In this document: in pieces, positions 27,801 through 40,582 of the stretch
Position numbering within the stretch: the first letter of the stretch is position 1
Layout: each line of letters opens with the position of its first letter
Origin: Amia ocellicauda
Taxonomy: Eukaryota > Chordata > Actinopteri > Amiiformes > Amiidae
Assembly: GCF_036373705.1 (NCBI RefSeq)
Contig: NC_089867.1
Span: 24,323,323 to 24,387,322, forward strand
Direction of reading: 5' to 3'
DNA length: 64,000 nucleotides
Program-made: the position numbers and the translations under genes
The notes under the pieces: generated by a model
Database searches by the model: none
Seen by the model: the letters and a program-made list of their open reading frames with translations, nothing else
Told to the model about the DNA's origin: nothing

Positions 27801-29123
27801 GCCGGGTTTAATGGGCGTCTCGTGTGTCTCCAGGCGAACGCCCAGGGAATCCAGGGAAATTTCTCTGGCGATCTGCTGCAGAGTGGAGGCATGCTCATCG
27901 TGGACCGAGGTAAACAAAAGGACACAACTGAGTTACGCTGAGAAATCTGTAAATCCTCACAGCTGCAGTATTTTAACTTATGGCATCAACTTATTTTATT
28001 ACTGTTGGCTTCAGGCTTGTATTTGAAGTATTTTGTGTTGGAACCCCCACCCAATCCTCTTCCATGTTCTGTTTGAAGTGTTTTTGAATATAAACATGAC
28101 ACAGAAAAGATGCTCAGTGTAGCCGTTGACTAAACTGATATAGATCAGCCACCAGGGAGCAGTGTTGTACCTCACAGTACACAATAACAAATCGTATCAT
28201 TTACTAATAAGGAGTATAGTTTGTGCGAATGCCAGTTTCTGTCCCCGTCTTTGTCTTTCAAAGCCTCTCTCTCTATGTGGGGGTCAAAGTGCTTCTCTCT
28301 GTCCCCCACCCGGCCCAGCCTGGCGTCTCTCATGCTACACTGTCTGCACCCCCAGGTGGGGAGAAGGTCCTGCTGCACTTTGTCCAGGACTCCCCCGGAG
28401 ATCATGTCCCCCTGGAGACCATCGTCCAGACTCTGGGCATCTCCGCCGAGGTGCAGCCAGGCCAGAGACCTCAGGTGAGGCAGGGAGACAGGTCCGGGGT
28501 GGGGGTGAGAGGGTGTGAATACTTGTGCAAGGGGAGAGAAAAGAGAAGCTCGCTCTCTCACTGCCTTGGGGTTTGATTTGGGCAGGGGCTGCTTTAAGGA
28601 AACTCACATAGACAGACGTGGCTTCTAGTTCAGGCCCAGAGGTGCAGAGGGAAGGTGGAGGCTCGTCTCAGTGTGGACAGCAGGGGGAGTTCACAGTAGT
28701 GTGTTGGTTTTCACTGGCGATATTTATTTATGTTTGATGGATGGTGAACCTCATTGCTTTACCCCAATAGCCAGGGCTTTCTGTGCACTCGGACCCTGGC
28801 CAACAAATGGGACACGCGGGGCAAGAGAGAGAGAAAACTAAGAAGGCAGGCAGAGACAGAGAGGGCTGACGGACAACCCTCCCTTTCCTCTCGAGTTTCT
28901 GTGTTTTAAAACCCGCACGGGATAGTGGCGGACAAGTACCGGAGTATTAATAGCAATGGCAGACAGTGCTCTCCATTGTGCGCTTCTCTTTGTTATGACA
29001 CGCAGAGAGCCCGTTTCTGGGCCTTTCAGATTTTGTGGACAGCTCCAAAGTGGGGCGCAAAAAGTCACGCTTCCGACAGAGCTGAGGAAAGCACAGAGAT
29101 CTGAATACGTTAAATGTAGATGC

Positions 29124-29161
<38 letters not shown>

Positions 29162-32100
29162 TACACCTTTACTACGATAAAACACGAATTCGGAGAGAGT
29201 GCAGTAAAGCAAAAATGGTTCTGAAAGACGAAAAACACAAAGCCGAGCGTATTTACAGCATTTTTAAACTCACTCCGATATTCACTGAATTAAAAAAAGT
29301 CTTGTTTGCAAGTCTTAATCAAAATTTTTACATTGACAGTTAAATCCGTTGAATACTTTACCTTTCTGAGCTTCAGTTTAACCTTTTCTCTAAGTAGGAA
29401 CTCCTTCTCCGGGATGTTTTCACACTATCTAATAGTTAACCGTTAATATTATTTCACCACCTATGTATTACAGCATTGTGTGAGTGAGAAAGTGGCTTGT
29501 GGTCCTGTTTGCTAAAATTCTCAAATCCTGTTTTACAACATTTTGTGAGGATGTGTCATTAAAAGCGTTTTCTGGTATGTTATGTGAATTTAGCATGTTC
29601 CTAAGCGTGACACACAGAGCAGCGATTTGTGTTGATGAAACTGAGCCCACATGGCTGCATCGAGCAGTGTGTAGTGCTGGTGTTATTAATATGCTGTATC
29701 TATTATATAACGCACTTTCACCTATAACATGGTGAGATTTTTTGGCTCCTGAGGACTGTTCTATCGGGGTAGAGGTGTGTAATGATGATTAATTACCAAA
29801 TTGATTGATTAATTTAAAATCTTGAGCCGTATTTCCTCTCTGGACCCGGGATCGCGAGGCCCTGACTTGGCTGGCGCCTCGATCCGTCTCCCTCACTCTG
29901 TCAAACTTGTTCTCTGCACCAGGAAACAGGCAGTCCTAATGTCTTTGGATTTCTTTAGAATTTGCTAATTTCCTCCTTCCTCTGGTGTATTTTTAACACA
30001 TCACCATGTTTGTTTTAGTTCTTTTTAGTTGTTTTTCTGGTGGTTTTGTTTTTAGTTGACCTTTTCGTTTTTCTTCCACTTGGTGCTTCTCAAAATATGA
30101 CAGAAAGCAAAACAAACGGCAAGACGCAAACCCGCCCTCGCTCCCGCGGGGATTTTGTTTTTAATTCTTCTTTGTAAATCAATTTTTCACTTTGGACCGA
30201 GTAGTGGGGGTTTGGCCTCGTCAGGACAGGAGCTGGAGGCTGAGCTGTAGAGTCGCTTGGTTGTTTGTAACTCTTTGCCCAGTTTGGTCTCAAAGAGGTT
30301 CCCCAAGCCATGCCAGCTCTGCGATTAAATAATTACCTGAAAATGAATCCCAGGAGAACCCTTCTCTCGTCAGTGTATGTATTATTATTTTTAACTCCTT
30401 CTTACCCTTAATGTCAACAGCTGTTGTAGAAGTACAGCTCGAGGCTAATATAGTGCAAATTTGAATACAATTGGAAAATACCCTGTGTAAAATAGATTTT
30501 CATTCAGAATCTCCTCTCAGAGCTTTGTCAATCCAGCTGGGTCTTGCAGTAAGATTCAGCTGAGACGTGTGTGTGTGTGTGTGTGTGTGTATGAGTACAA
30601 ACAGGTCCGTGTACATCCATTAACTGTGTGTACGTCTGCTTTCAATTACTGTGAGCCCCCAATCTGTCCAGTGTGTGTGTGTTGACCCTCACGTGTCCGG
30701 CCAAAGAGGGGCCGCTCGCTCCCAGCCCCAGCTATTCACGCCGCCTCGAGAGGCCCCCGTCTCGCACATCTCTGCAGTCACAGAGGCTGGGGGTGTGGGG
30801 TGTTTTGTAACGAGTGTATTCTGTTCCTCATCCCGTACCACCTTTTATAGAAACCACACAAAGTGCTTCCCACGACCACCCGTCACATCGTTCTCAGGAA
30901 TTAAAATAATTGGAAGGAGAAGCCAAATGAAGCCCCAGGATGAACTCCTGCCCGACTGGAGCCTCTCCCCGCTCGGGCCTGGGCGTGTGTCTGGCTGTCT
31001 GGAGCGGCGCACTGTAAACAAGGTGTCACTCAGGCGGCCCTTATCGGGGGTACGGATCTGGGGTGGAAATCATAAACTTCTTCTTGACGGATCTCCTCCA
31101 GCCCCGGGCAGCTGGGTCAACAATGTGGGCCCGGGCTGGGGCCTCTGGCACCGGGGGTATTGTACAATCTCCCTCTCTCTCCCGCTCCCTCAGGAAGGAA
31201 GGACAAGTTGCCGTTACTTCAGCACTCTTGCTATTTGTCAGGAGATATTTCAACAGGATAGACATTTTGCGGCCTCCTCCTCCTCCTCCTCTCCGTCAGT
31301 TGAAAACACTGGACTGCCTGGCACAAGCAAACCCGAAAATATAGTGTTTTTTGATTTAATTTATGTTTTTGGCTGCGTACTGTTTACTTTGTCCTTTGTC
31401 TAACTTTGTTGCTCCAGTGCCAGGTCTTGGTGCTTCCTTACTTCAGTTTTTGCTGTCGTTATTTCAGCTTTTGTTTCAGATTTGTGTTCTGATTTGAAGT
31501 CGCTTGCCCCCCCCAACTGCCATAACTTAGAAAAAACATCCTTCGTTATTAACAGCCTCCCTTACATCTCATTTCAGCGAGCTGTAACACTATAACGTGT
31601 CTGAAGCTTCTTGATCTGAAACCCAATTTGATTTCTTTTTAGTATTTTGTTATATATTTCCCACACACTTGCAGTGTCCCCTTTTCGTTCTTTTTTTTAG
31701 CAAACCCCCGAGGCTATACAGGTTTCTCCGAGTGGTGAATAAATGAAAGAGGCCCCTTCGCTGTGAATGTCGAACACCGCCTCCTTCCTAAGGAGACAAA
31801 AGCGATAGGCTGCAGCTGTTGAACCTCTGAAAAACAATCTTGCAGCATGAAGTGCAGGAGTATCTCTGAGTAACTGCAGTGCTGTTGCTGTGAAGTGCCT
31901 TTCCCCAGAGGACGGACATGGGGTGTGACAAGTTGTGGCCCTCCGTGCTCTTGTCACATTGTGTCGTAGCAGTTGATCGGTCGGTCTTGGGGAGAGGGCT
32001 GTGTGTAATGGGGACTGAGGGTTAATTAGCACAGATCTAATGATCTAATCGCACCGTGACCTTCTCCCTCTCCAGTGGTGGCCTTCTGGTCTCGTTACAG

Positions 32101-32219
32101 AGCCGTGCCTCACAGAAAGATTGTGCCGTCTGCTGGCTGTGGACACAATACTGATCTCTGGACACTGTCCCTCCCAGAGACGCACTGTCACCCGCTAATT
32201 CGCTCTGTCGCCCCCGGGG

Positions 32220-32259
<40 letters not shown>

Positions 32260-33860
32260 CTCGCTCACTTCTCCTTCCAGCAGTGATGTTCAATTCAGCC
32301 ACATCCGCCCTGTTGTTCCTCTGGATGTCCTTGACTGGCCCCTCCAGCCTCCCTGCTGTCTGTGCCCGGTCTCAGTCCTGCGGTGCGGGGACGAGGATTG
32401 ATCCTGGCATCCCTGGTAACCACCGCTTAAAGGTGACTGAAGCTCGGCAGGGAGCGTGTAATTGGACTGTCAGACCTGTGGAGCCCAGCCAGCCAGCCAG
32501 TGGAGCAGAAACACACCTGACCTAACGAGCTCGTTATCGTCCCTCCGCCTAACGAGCAGGTTCTTGGAAGAGTGGGATCTGGGCTGCATGGCGAGGCGCG
32601 GTGAGAGTGGAGGCTGGGAGGCAGTGGGGGTTTATGGGAGTCTTTATGGAGTTCCCTTCTCGTGTTAAATTGAAGGATCTTTCTATCTGAATGATTATCG
32701 TATGATTATGATGTGTCGGGCAGACATTCGGAATTTGAATTTTCTGTTCATTGTCTTCCAGTGCAACGACGATGTGTGCACACGATAAGAGCTGATGCCC
32801 AGACGGCGCTGTGTGGAGGACACCTCGTTCCCCAGCTGCGTGGAGCCGCTGTGAGGCCGGGCTGCACTCATTCCCGAAGGAAGGACAACTGGGCTTCCCT
32901 TACATTTTCTTTCTACTATTATATATTTGATGCTCATCCATGACTTTGATAATGTTCTTACAAAATGGTGGTTACTTAGATTGGGGCTTTTGGAATTAAT
33001 CAAAAGATAACGTGCGGTATTTATAGAAATCAGTATAACCTGGTTAGGAATCCGTTAGTTTCCTTGTACCTGATTGGTTGGGAAAGAGTGAATGGAATTG
33101 TGGCCTCTCATTTGAAGAACAGAACCGGTCCTTTTTGCTGGTCAGCTCACTGCCAAGAAACAAAGTGAACATGAGAGCTCTACATAACTGCTCTGCGGTG
33201 CTAATATAAGGACGTGTGTACAGATAACAGTTATAACGAATTAAAGTGATGCACTAACAAGACAATCATTTTATTTTTCCACTGTTTGGGATGCGTTTGA
33301 CCATCAAGTCAACGCTCCCACGTCCAAGAGGCTCTGAATGCTTCTGTGAACAAATCCGGTGTGCAGATCTGTTTGGGTCCCTGACTCACGGCTTCAGCTC
33401 GTGCCAAGGAGAGTGATGGCGTCGTCGCGTTTGGGGTTTGCCGGCTGGCCGTGCATACACTTCAATTGCAGGGACCGAGCAACCAATGCGAATGAGACAA
33501 ATAAAAGGAACGAACATAAGAAACCCATTTCTCACTGGCTGAGTGTGTCCTGTCTCCCACAACCTCCGGGGAGGCGGCCTGTGTTTCAGGTCTCTGTAAT
33601 CTGTCTCACTTACAGGCTGGAGGCCCAGTGCCAACCCCCCCCCATTCTCTGATTTTGGCGGTTAATTTTTAACTCTTCAGCTCCATGTTTAACCGCTTTA
33701 CAAATGTGATTGTAAAATAATGTAATAAAGGGGACAGGAGCAGGGGATTGTGGGACACTGCTGGGAATAAATTTCATATTCCACAACTAATTTCATGCAG
33801 CAAATGCATACATAGTATCTATTTGTACTTCTTAAGCATACATATTTACAAGCTTACCAG

Positions 33861-33893
<33 letters not shown>

Positions 33894-36800
33894 CTCGCAG
33901 AATGAGAGGCTCGAGTTGTTTTGACTATTTGTCTTTATTGGCAGGACACACGGTACACAGTGGTTAAATAGCAAAAGCTGATTTGTCAAAGCAGTTGTTT
34001 TTTTACATAATAATCTGAATAAAAAACACTGAATAGTAGAAACCAGAAATCGGTAGTTAAGATGTTAATATAATTATATAATAATCACAATGATAACAGT
34101 TTTAAAAGCAAGAAAGAAACCAAACCGCTTTTCTTTTTCTCTTTAAATGTCTATAAACAGTCCGCAGGCAGAGATCTCGATGGAGTGACAATAGAATAAA
34201 CTCGACGGTCGGTCACGTAGTCCGTTATTACAGAAAACTATCTCTTGTCAACATCCCTTTTTCCAAACTGAAGGCTTAATTTACACTGCACTTTCGGGGG
34301 TACTCTTATCATCACCCCACTGCATCATGGGTGATGTCAGCCGTGCCCAACAGAGGGGCTCGGTGGAGGGAAACCTATAAAAAAGATCTGGATGCAATTT
34401 CAGGGTGCCGATATTTGAAGCAGCTGTTCTCTTTGTGAAGATACTGACGTGTCGTGTTATTTTATTCCACTGCTCATTAAAGGGGAGGCCCCCCCCACCA
34501 CTGCTCAACCGAAGGCAGGGGCTGGCGTATTAACCGAGTGCTGGCCGACCCTGCTGATGAAGACTCCTGTTAAGACCGGCAACGGCATGGGACATGAGTA
34601 CCGAGACATCCCAGAGTTTCTTCTATTAATAAGACGGCGCAAAACCGCCCCGTTGGGATCTCTGCCCATCCTTTGAAGATACTCTCAATAAAGCAATAGC
34701 AGATATTCACATTCATAGACACTGTACAGGTTATTCATCGGACAAAGTACAGAAAGAGGAGGATTGTTGAGCAGAGAGGAACTGGTGGAGCAGACTGAGC
34801 CTTTAAACTGGGAGCTTTAGAGAGTGGAGCCACAATGTCAGGCTAAAAATGTTTAGCCTTTTCCCTCGTAAGCCTCTGCGGGGAAAATAGCAACCGATCA
34901 CCCGAAGAAGTGGTTTGGGTTCATCTACAGTGACATCCTCTTCTGTTGCCCATCCTCTACTGTTCATTTGCCATTAAGGTGGGACTGTGTTATTGTGTGT
35001 AAGTATGTGGAAGGGTTTGCTCCCAGTCTTGACACGGTTTCCTCTCCCTGTCCCAGACCCACCAGTTGAGCTCCCAGTACAATCAGCAGAGGTCACTTGT
35101 ACAAGCTGTGAGGACCGACTACAGTAGCGGGAAGAGGGAGAGGGAAAGAAACCCGAACACCGAGGATACAGAGAGAGAGAGAGAGCATGCAAGTCTGTAC
35201 ATTCAGTAAGTTGGCATCTCGGCGAGGAGAGATAACAGTCTGGCTCCGAAGCCCAAGGCTGCCTGGAGTTGACAGCCTCTGCACCAAACTCCTGGCCCTG
35301 CAATCCCTGCCTTTGATCTGCTCGTTTCGGAGCTCGTTTGATCTTTCTATTCTGTGTGTGTCTCTTTTGATTTATGTGGCAGTTCTACTCTAGATCCAAA
35401 AGAAAAACATACCTCTATGTATGGTGCAAAATTCACATTACAGGTTACCCTACTCCCTGTTTTTGTCCTCATATACTGCATGCAACATCTAGTCTCCCCT
35501 CTTTCGTTTTTTTGTGTTTTTTTTTTCACCGCTGTGGTTGTGGCACACTCTGACAAATGTGCCTGCAGTGTTCAGGCATCGCTGCTGAGGTGCATTATGG
35601 GTGCCAGGATTGATTTCATGGCTCTAGTTTCAATATGGGTTGTTTGGCTCCTATGATCTGGTGACAGTTGGGGAGACAGATAAGGGAAGATTTATTTCCC
35701 ATCTATCAACATGCATTAGGGTGGAATATTGCAGAAACGGGCGTGAAGGCAAGGTTTAAAAGTCTTTTTTAAGCATAAAGGGAGATTTTAGCGGCAAGGC
35801 GGTTTAATTGTTTATAGTCTCCACTTGGAGGGCTAATTTGGTCCTATAATGCAGACATTAGTGGATTGGTGGGTGGTGGGAATTGGCTGTGTTTCGGGTG
35901 GGCGTGAGAGCCGTTAGTCCTCCTTACAGCGCCCTAATTCGGCTGCTTTTTAAGGCCGAGTAAACGTGCGGCCATTAGAGAGGACGCATGGATGCCTCTC
36001 CACAGGGAGTTTGGGCGGGCAAGGCAGGGCTCTGAATACGTTCAATGCAATATCAATGTTACACTTAGACAGTAACATACGATTCTCGTCTTTAAACTGC
36101 CAACGCTTGCCCGCTAACATCTGGAGCAGGGATGTCGCTATGTCAGACAGGATGCCCTGTACGCAAAAGCACCGTAGATTCCCAGAATCCTTGACGAACT
36201 CAACACAATCCAGACTGGCATCAGGTCGGTCCTGCACACGTCAAATCAGTCAGTCAGTTGGGTTTTGTTTGGTTTAGAGCTCTTCCCAGATTTCCCACCG
36301 TCTTGGTAAACACAAGCTACATGTCGCAAGTAATATGATTATTGTTCTATTTTTTTGTGTGGATGCGATTGCCACTTATTTTTAGCTGGGCTTCCTTCCT
36401 GTGCTGACAAAGATCCGTCTTGTTTTGCCAGGTGGGAACTGAGGCATGGCACTTATAATCGGCAACACCTTCGCCCTCTGGTCGCTCCTGCCACGGCTGC
36501 CAAAACCCGCAGGGGTGTCGATAAGAAATTGTGCCTCGCCTCAGCGTTAGGTGAAGCAGGTCGCTAGCCATCAACCCACTCTCTCGTCCGATGAGGGATG
36601 GCCAATTATAAACACACAGAAGGATTTTGGTTTTGAATATCATCTCGGTTGCTGTGCAGTGGCAGTAGCAGAGTTTGCCAGGCCAGGGACCTCGGTGCAG
36701 ACGCTGCCGTTAATTTGAAATACATATTTATTTTTCTAGAAATAACAGTCTTCATGTGGAACTAAAGGCTAGCGTTTCGCCGTGGAAAACAGACTGACTG

Positions 36801-36964
36801 ACAGACAGCACTTATCGTCCAGTGACAGAGGTCGGGGGTCATCTCGGAAGGAACTTTTAAATCATTGAGAATATCTATATCTTTCATAAATATCTCTGTT
36901 TCAGGGTGTCACAGAAAACCCAAGCCCCCAGAAGAGTCTGGAGAATGAACCTGTGCAACAGTAA
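24821..36964 (+). CDS. prxl2b: Peroxiredoxin-like 2B (prostamide/prostaglandin F synthase), complete (7 exons, 212 aa)
   Basis: Exons: 24821-24883, 25859-26063, 26954-27005, 27341-27404, 27834-27909, 28356-28474 and 36905-36964; phases close throughout. The product aligns with vertebrate PRXL2B/FAM213B (human 198 aa), a thioredoxin-fold enzyme that reduces prostaglandin H2 and prostamide H2 to their F2-alpha forms with NADPH and thioredoxin. The N-terminus is [20 protein letters not shown]. The redox motif FGCQICRW puts the CxxC cysteines at residues 44 and 47. Other conserved stretches are [47 protein letters not shown] and [16 protein letters not shown]. Exons 1-6 are very secure. The last exon ([19 protein letters not shown] then TAA) is chosen by its TTTCAG acceptor and phase-0 fit; it lies 8.4 kb away and is less certain. 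The gene runs tail to tail with mmel1. Confidence 0.93.
27265..27295. repeat. (CTGTGA)n hexanucleotide repeat in prxl2b intron 3
   Basis: Five head-to-tail CTGTGA units between exons 3 and 4. Confidence 0.9.
29124..29162. repeat. (ATA)n microsatellite
   Basis: About thirteen uninterrupted ATA units in prxl2b intron 6. Confidence 0.95.
32224..32257. repeat. (GA)n microsatellite
   Basis: Seventeen uninterrupted GA units in prxl2b intron 6. Confidence 0.95.
33862..33891. repeat. (AC)n microsatellite
   Basis: Fifteen AC units in prxl2b intron 6. Confidence 0.95.
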
Positions 36965-37168
36965 GGTAGTCCGGGTTTCATTTGATCTTTAAGATGGTGT
37001 TCGTGTGATCCTTATACTTGTCATCTGCCAACATTGACCCCTTTTGTGTTTATTTAAATACATTCATAATTATAGTCTGGAAACAACAAGTTGAAAATAT
37101 ATGGCAGAACTGAACTTCACCACATCTTTTGAACATAAACATAAATATAAGGATTACAGACTAAAATA

Positions 37169-38632
<1,464 letters not shown>

Positions 38633-38634
38633 TA

Positions 38635-40428
38635 CATTTCAAATCCCCCTAAAACTACAAAGGGTAAAGTGCTGGTAAATGAAAAAATATAAGGATCATA
38701 TGTCATCTACAATATATTATAAATATATTGTTATCATATGGATAAAAGCATTCAGGTGTGGCCAGAGATGGGCAGTGTCAGCTGGCAGTGTCGTATGCTT
38801 TTGTTTGAAAGCATCCTGATTTAGTTTTGTGAGAGATTTTTTCACAGAGAATGATAACTGTTGGCAGTAAAGTACTCTACAGTGCTCTGCTCAACAGCAG
38901 TTACATTCCTGACAGTAATGGCAGCTTCAGAGAGAGATTCTGGCGCAGAATGAGGCTTGGGGACACAATTCCCCACAAGGCGTCTGTCTGTTAGTCTGTT
39001 CGTGTTGCTTGAGCAGCAAAGATCATAATAAAGAGAGCCATCGGTACATTGACAGCTCATTCAGAAGTCTTCACACATTTACTGATTAACCCTAATAATA
39101 ATAATAACAGTAATAATCAACAACAGATTCATCATCTTTAACATATTGACAAGTCCTTGGCACTCGTATCATATTCTACCTTACAGATTAAGTACTGAAT
39201 ATATAAATAGATGTCATAGACTTTTTCCCTATAGCTTTATATACAGATACACTTATAAAGAAAGTTAAATGCTATATAAGTAGAGACACATAGAGCGCTG
39301 TGGCTTTTCTTTCTTGGCAGTGGATTGAAACCCATTGAAGCATCTTTGGCTGTTTGGGGCACACTGGCATTTGCTAATCTGTCGTTCCGGGACGGCACTT
39401 CTCAATCCTTTTTTTTTCTCAAAGGCCTCTCTCTCAAGATAAACAGAGTTACAGTACCTGGGTTTGAGTAAACTCTTGCGAGGACGGGGGACAGGGGTTC
39501 AGGAGATGTAAAATTGCCTTTTTTTAAAGCCACGCTCTGAAAAAAACATTCATTACAATCTGAACCGAAAAAACAATGAAATGCCACTGATTATTATAAA
39601 ATGATACACTTGAAACGCATGTATTTAATGCTACAACATGGTATTATTATTTAACAGTACTTGTAACGTCAGGCGTAAGTTTCTTGGCATCCTTGGCTCT
39701 TAGACAGAACACGGCATTACAACCCACCTGAATTAATGTTCTGGTTCAATAAAAGCAAGCACAAGTTAACAGTCTGTCAGCAATGTGTCGATGCAGCCAG
39801 TAACAGTCTTCCTTTTCCCTGACTGGGTGACTCAACATTAATTTCTAGTTGACTCATATCCTGTAGTATGTATGTTTATCCTGCAATCAATTGAATTTGC
39901 AGTAAATATATATATAGGCACCAATACAAGTTATTTTCAGAGCTGAGAGAGAGGAAGTGAAGTGAGGGAAATGGTATCTGTGTCGCAGTATCTGTGTCGC
40001 ACAAAACAGTGTGCGTCCTTTACAGTCCTCCCCCCCTCACCGCCTTCCAGACAGTGCTAAAAAATCCTATTTCGAAGCCTTGTGGAAAAGAAAACGTACC
40101 ACGAGATAGTAAGCATAAAACAAGCAATAGAAATTACTCCATTATAAGAATGCCAAATTAAATATTTTATACAGGGGTTAGAAGCCCTAGACTGCCCCGA
40201 GTGCTTCCCAATTGCTACAGGTGCGTAAAACATGTTTTACAAATTTGCACAAGCGCAAACAATAACACAACAAGCCCAACGACAACCACAGCTGGCCTTG
40301 CAAGCCGACTTTGAAATACAGTTGAGGCAATCACACAACGTGCCCTGTTGTAGGCTGCGTGGCTCTACTTCCTGCTAGGGTGACATCCAGACTGGTTCCC
40401 TACCCTCCCTGGTGTACGAGTCCTTATG
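38635..40428. other. Intergenic region between the Tc1 element and the mmel1 3' end
   Basis: AT-rich, with only short chance frames and no recognisable gene or element. The first minus-strand AATAAA (TTTATT at 40429-40434) lies about 150 bp beyond the mmel1 stop and is the likely mmel1 poly(A) signal. Confidence 0.5.
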
Positions 40429-40434
40429 TTTATT
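40429..40434 (-). terminator. mmel1: Likely poly(A) signal of mmel1
   Basis: AATAAA on the minus strand, about 150 bases after the stop codon at 40585-40583. It is the nearest canonical signal. Confidence 0.55.
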
Positions 40435-40582
40435 TCCCCCACGTCACGTCACACTCTGGGATTGGCTGCAGCGAAGCCGCCACCGCGAGGCATGGGCGGG
40501 ACACAAAAAGTGTATGGTCAGGCACGCGATTGGCCGAACGCGGCCCCAATCGATGAGCGGCGGCCTGGCGGCAGAGCAGGGT

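Larger units (their letters stand above)
28475..36904 (+). other. prxl2b: prxl2b intron 6 (8.4 kb), no nested gene seen
   Basis: Contains (ATA)n at 29124-29162, (GT)n at 30567-30590, (GA)n at 32224-32257, (CA)n at 33862-33891, a CTCF-like purine motif just upstream in intron 5, and a GC-rich block near 30690-31320. Reading frames here, the longest being 250 codons ending at 31403, show no recognisable domain or family. Confidence 0.5.

Noticed and set aside
30651-31403. 250-codon open frame on the plus strand in prxl2b intron 6
   Set aside because: It opens with GTG, and its first ATG (30927) leaves only about 159 codons. It is low in recognisable motifs and lies in GC-rich sequence, where long chance frames are common.
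32130-32220. Sequence like part of the 6867-7010 hairpin (ACAATACTGA core)
   Set aside because: Only about 15 of 20 bases agree around a short core and no second arm exists; chance similarity is likely.
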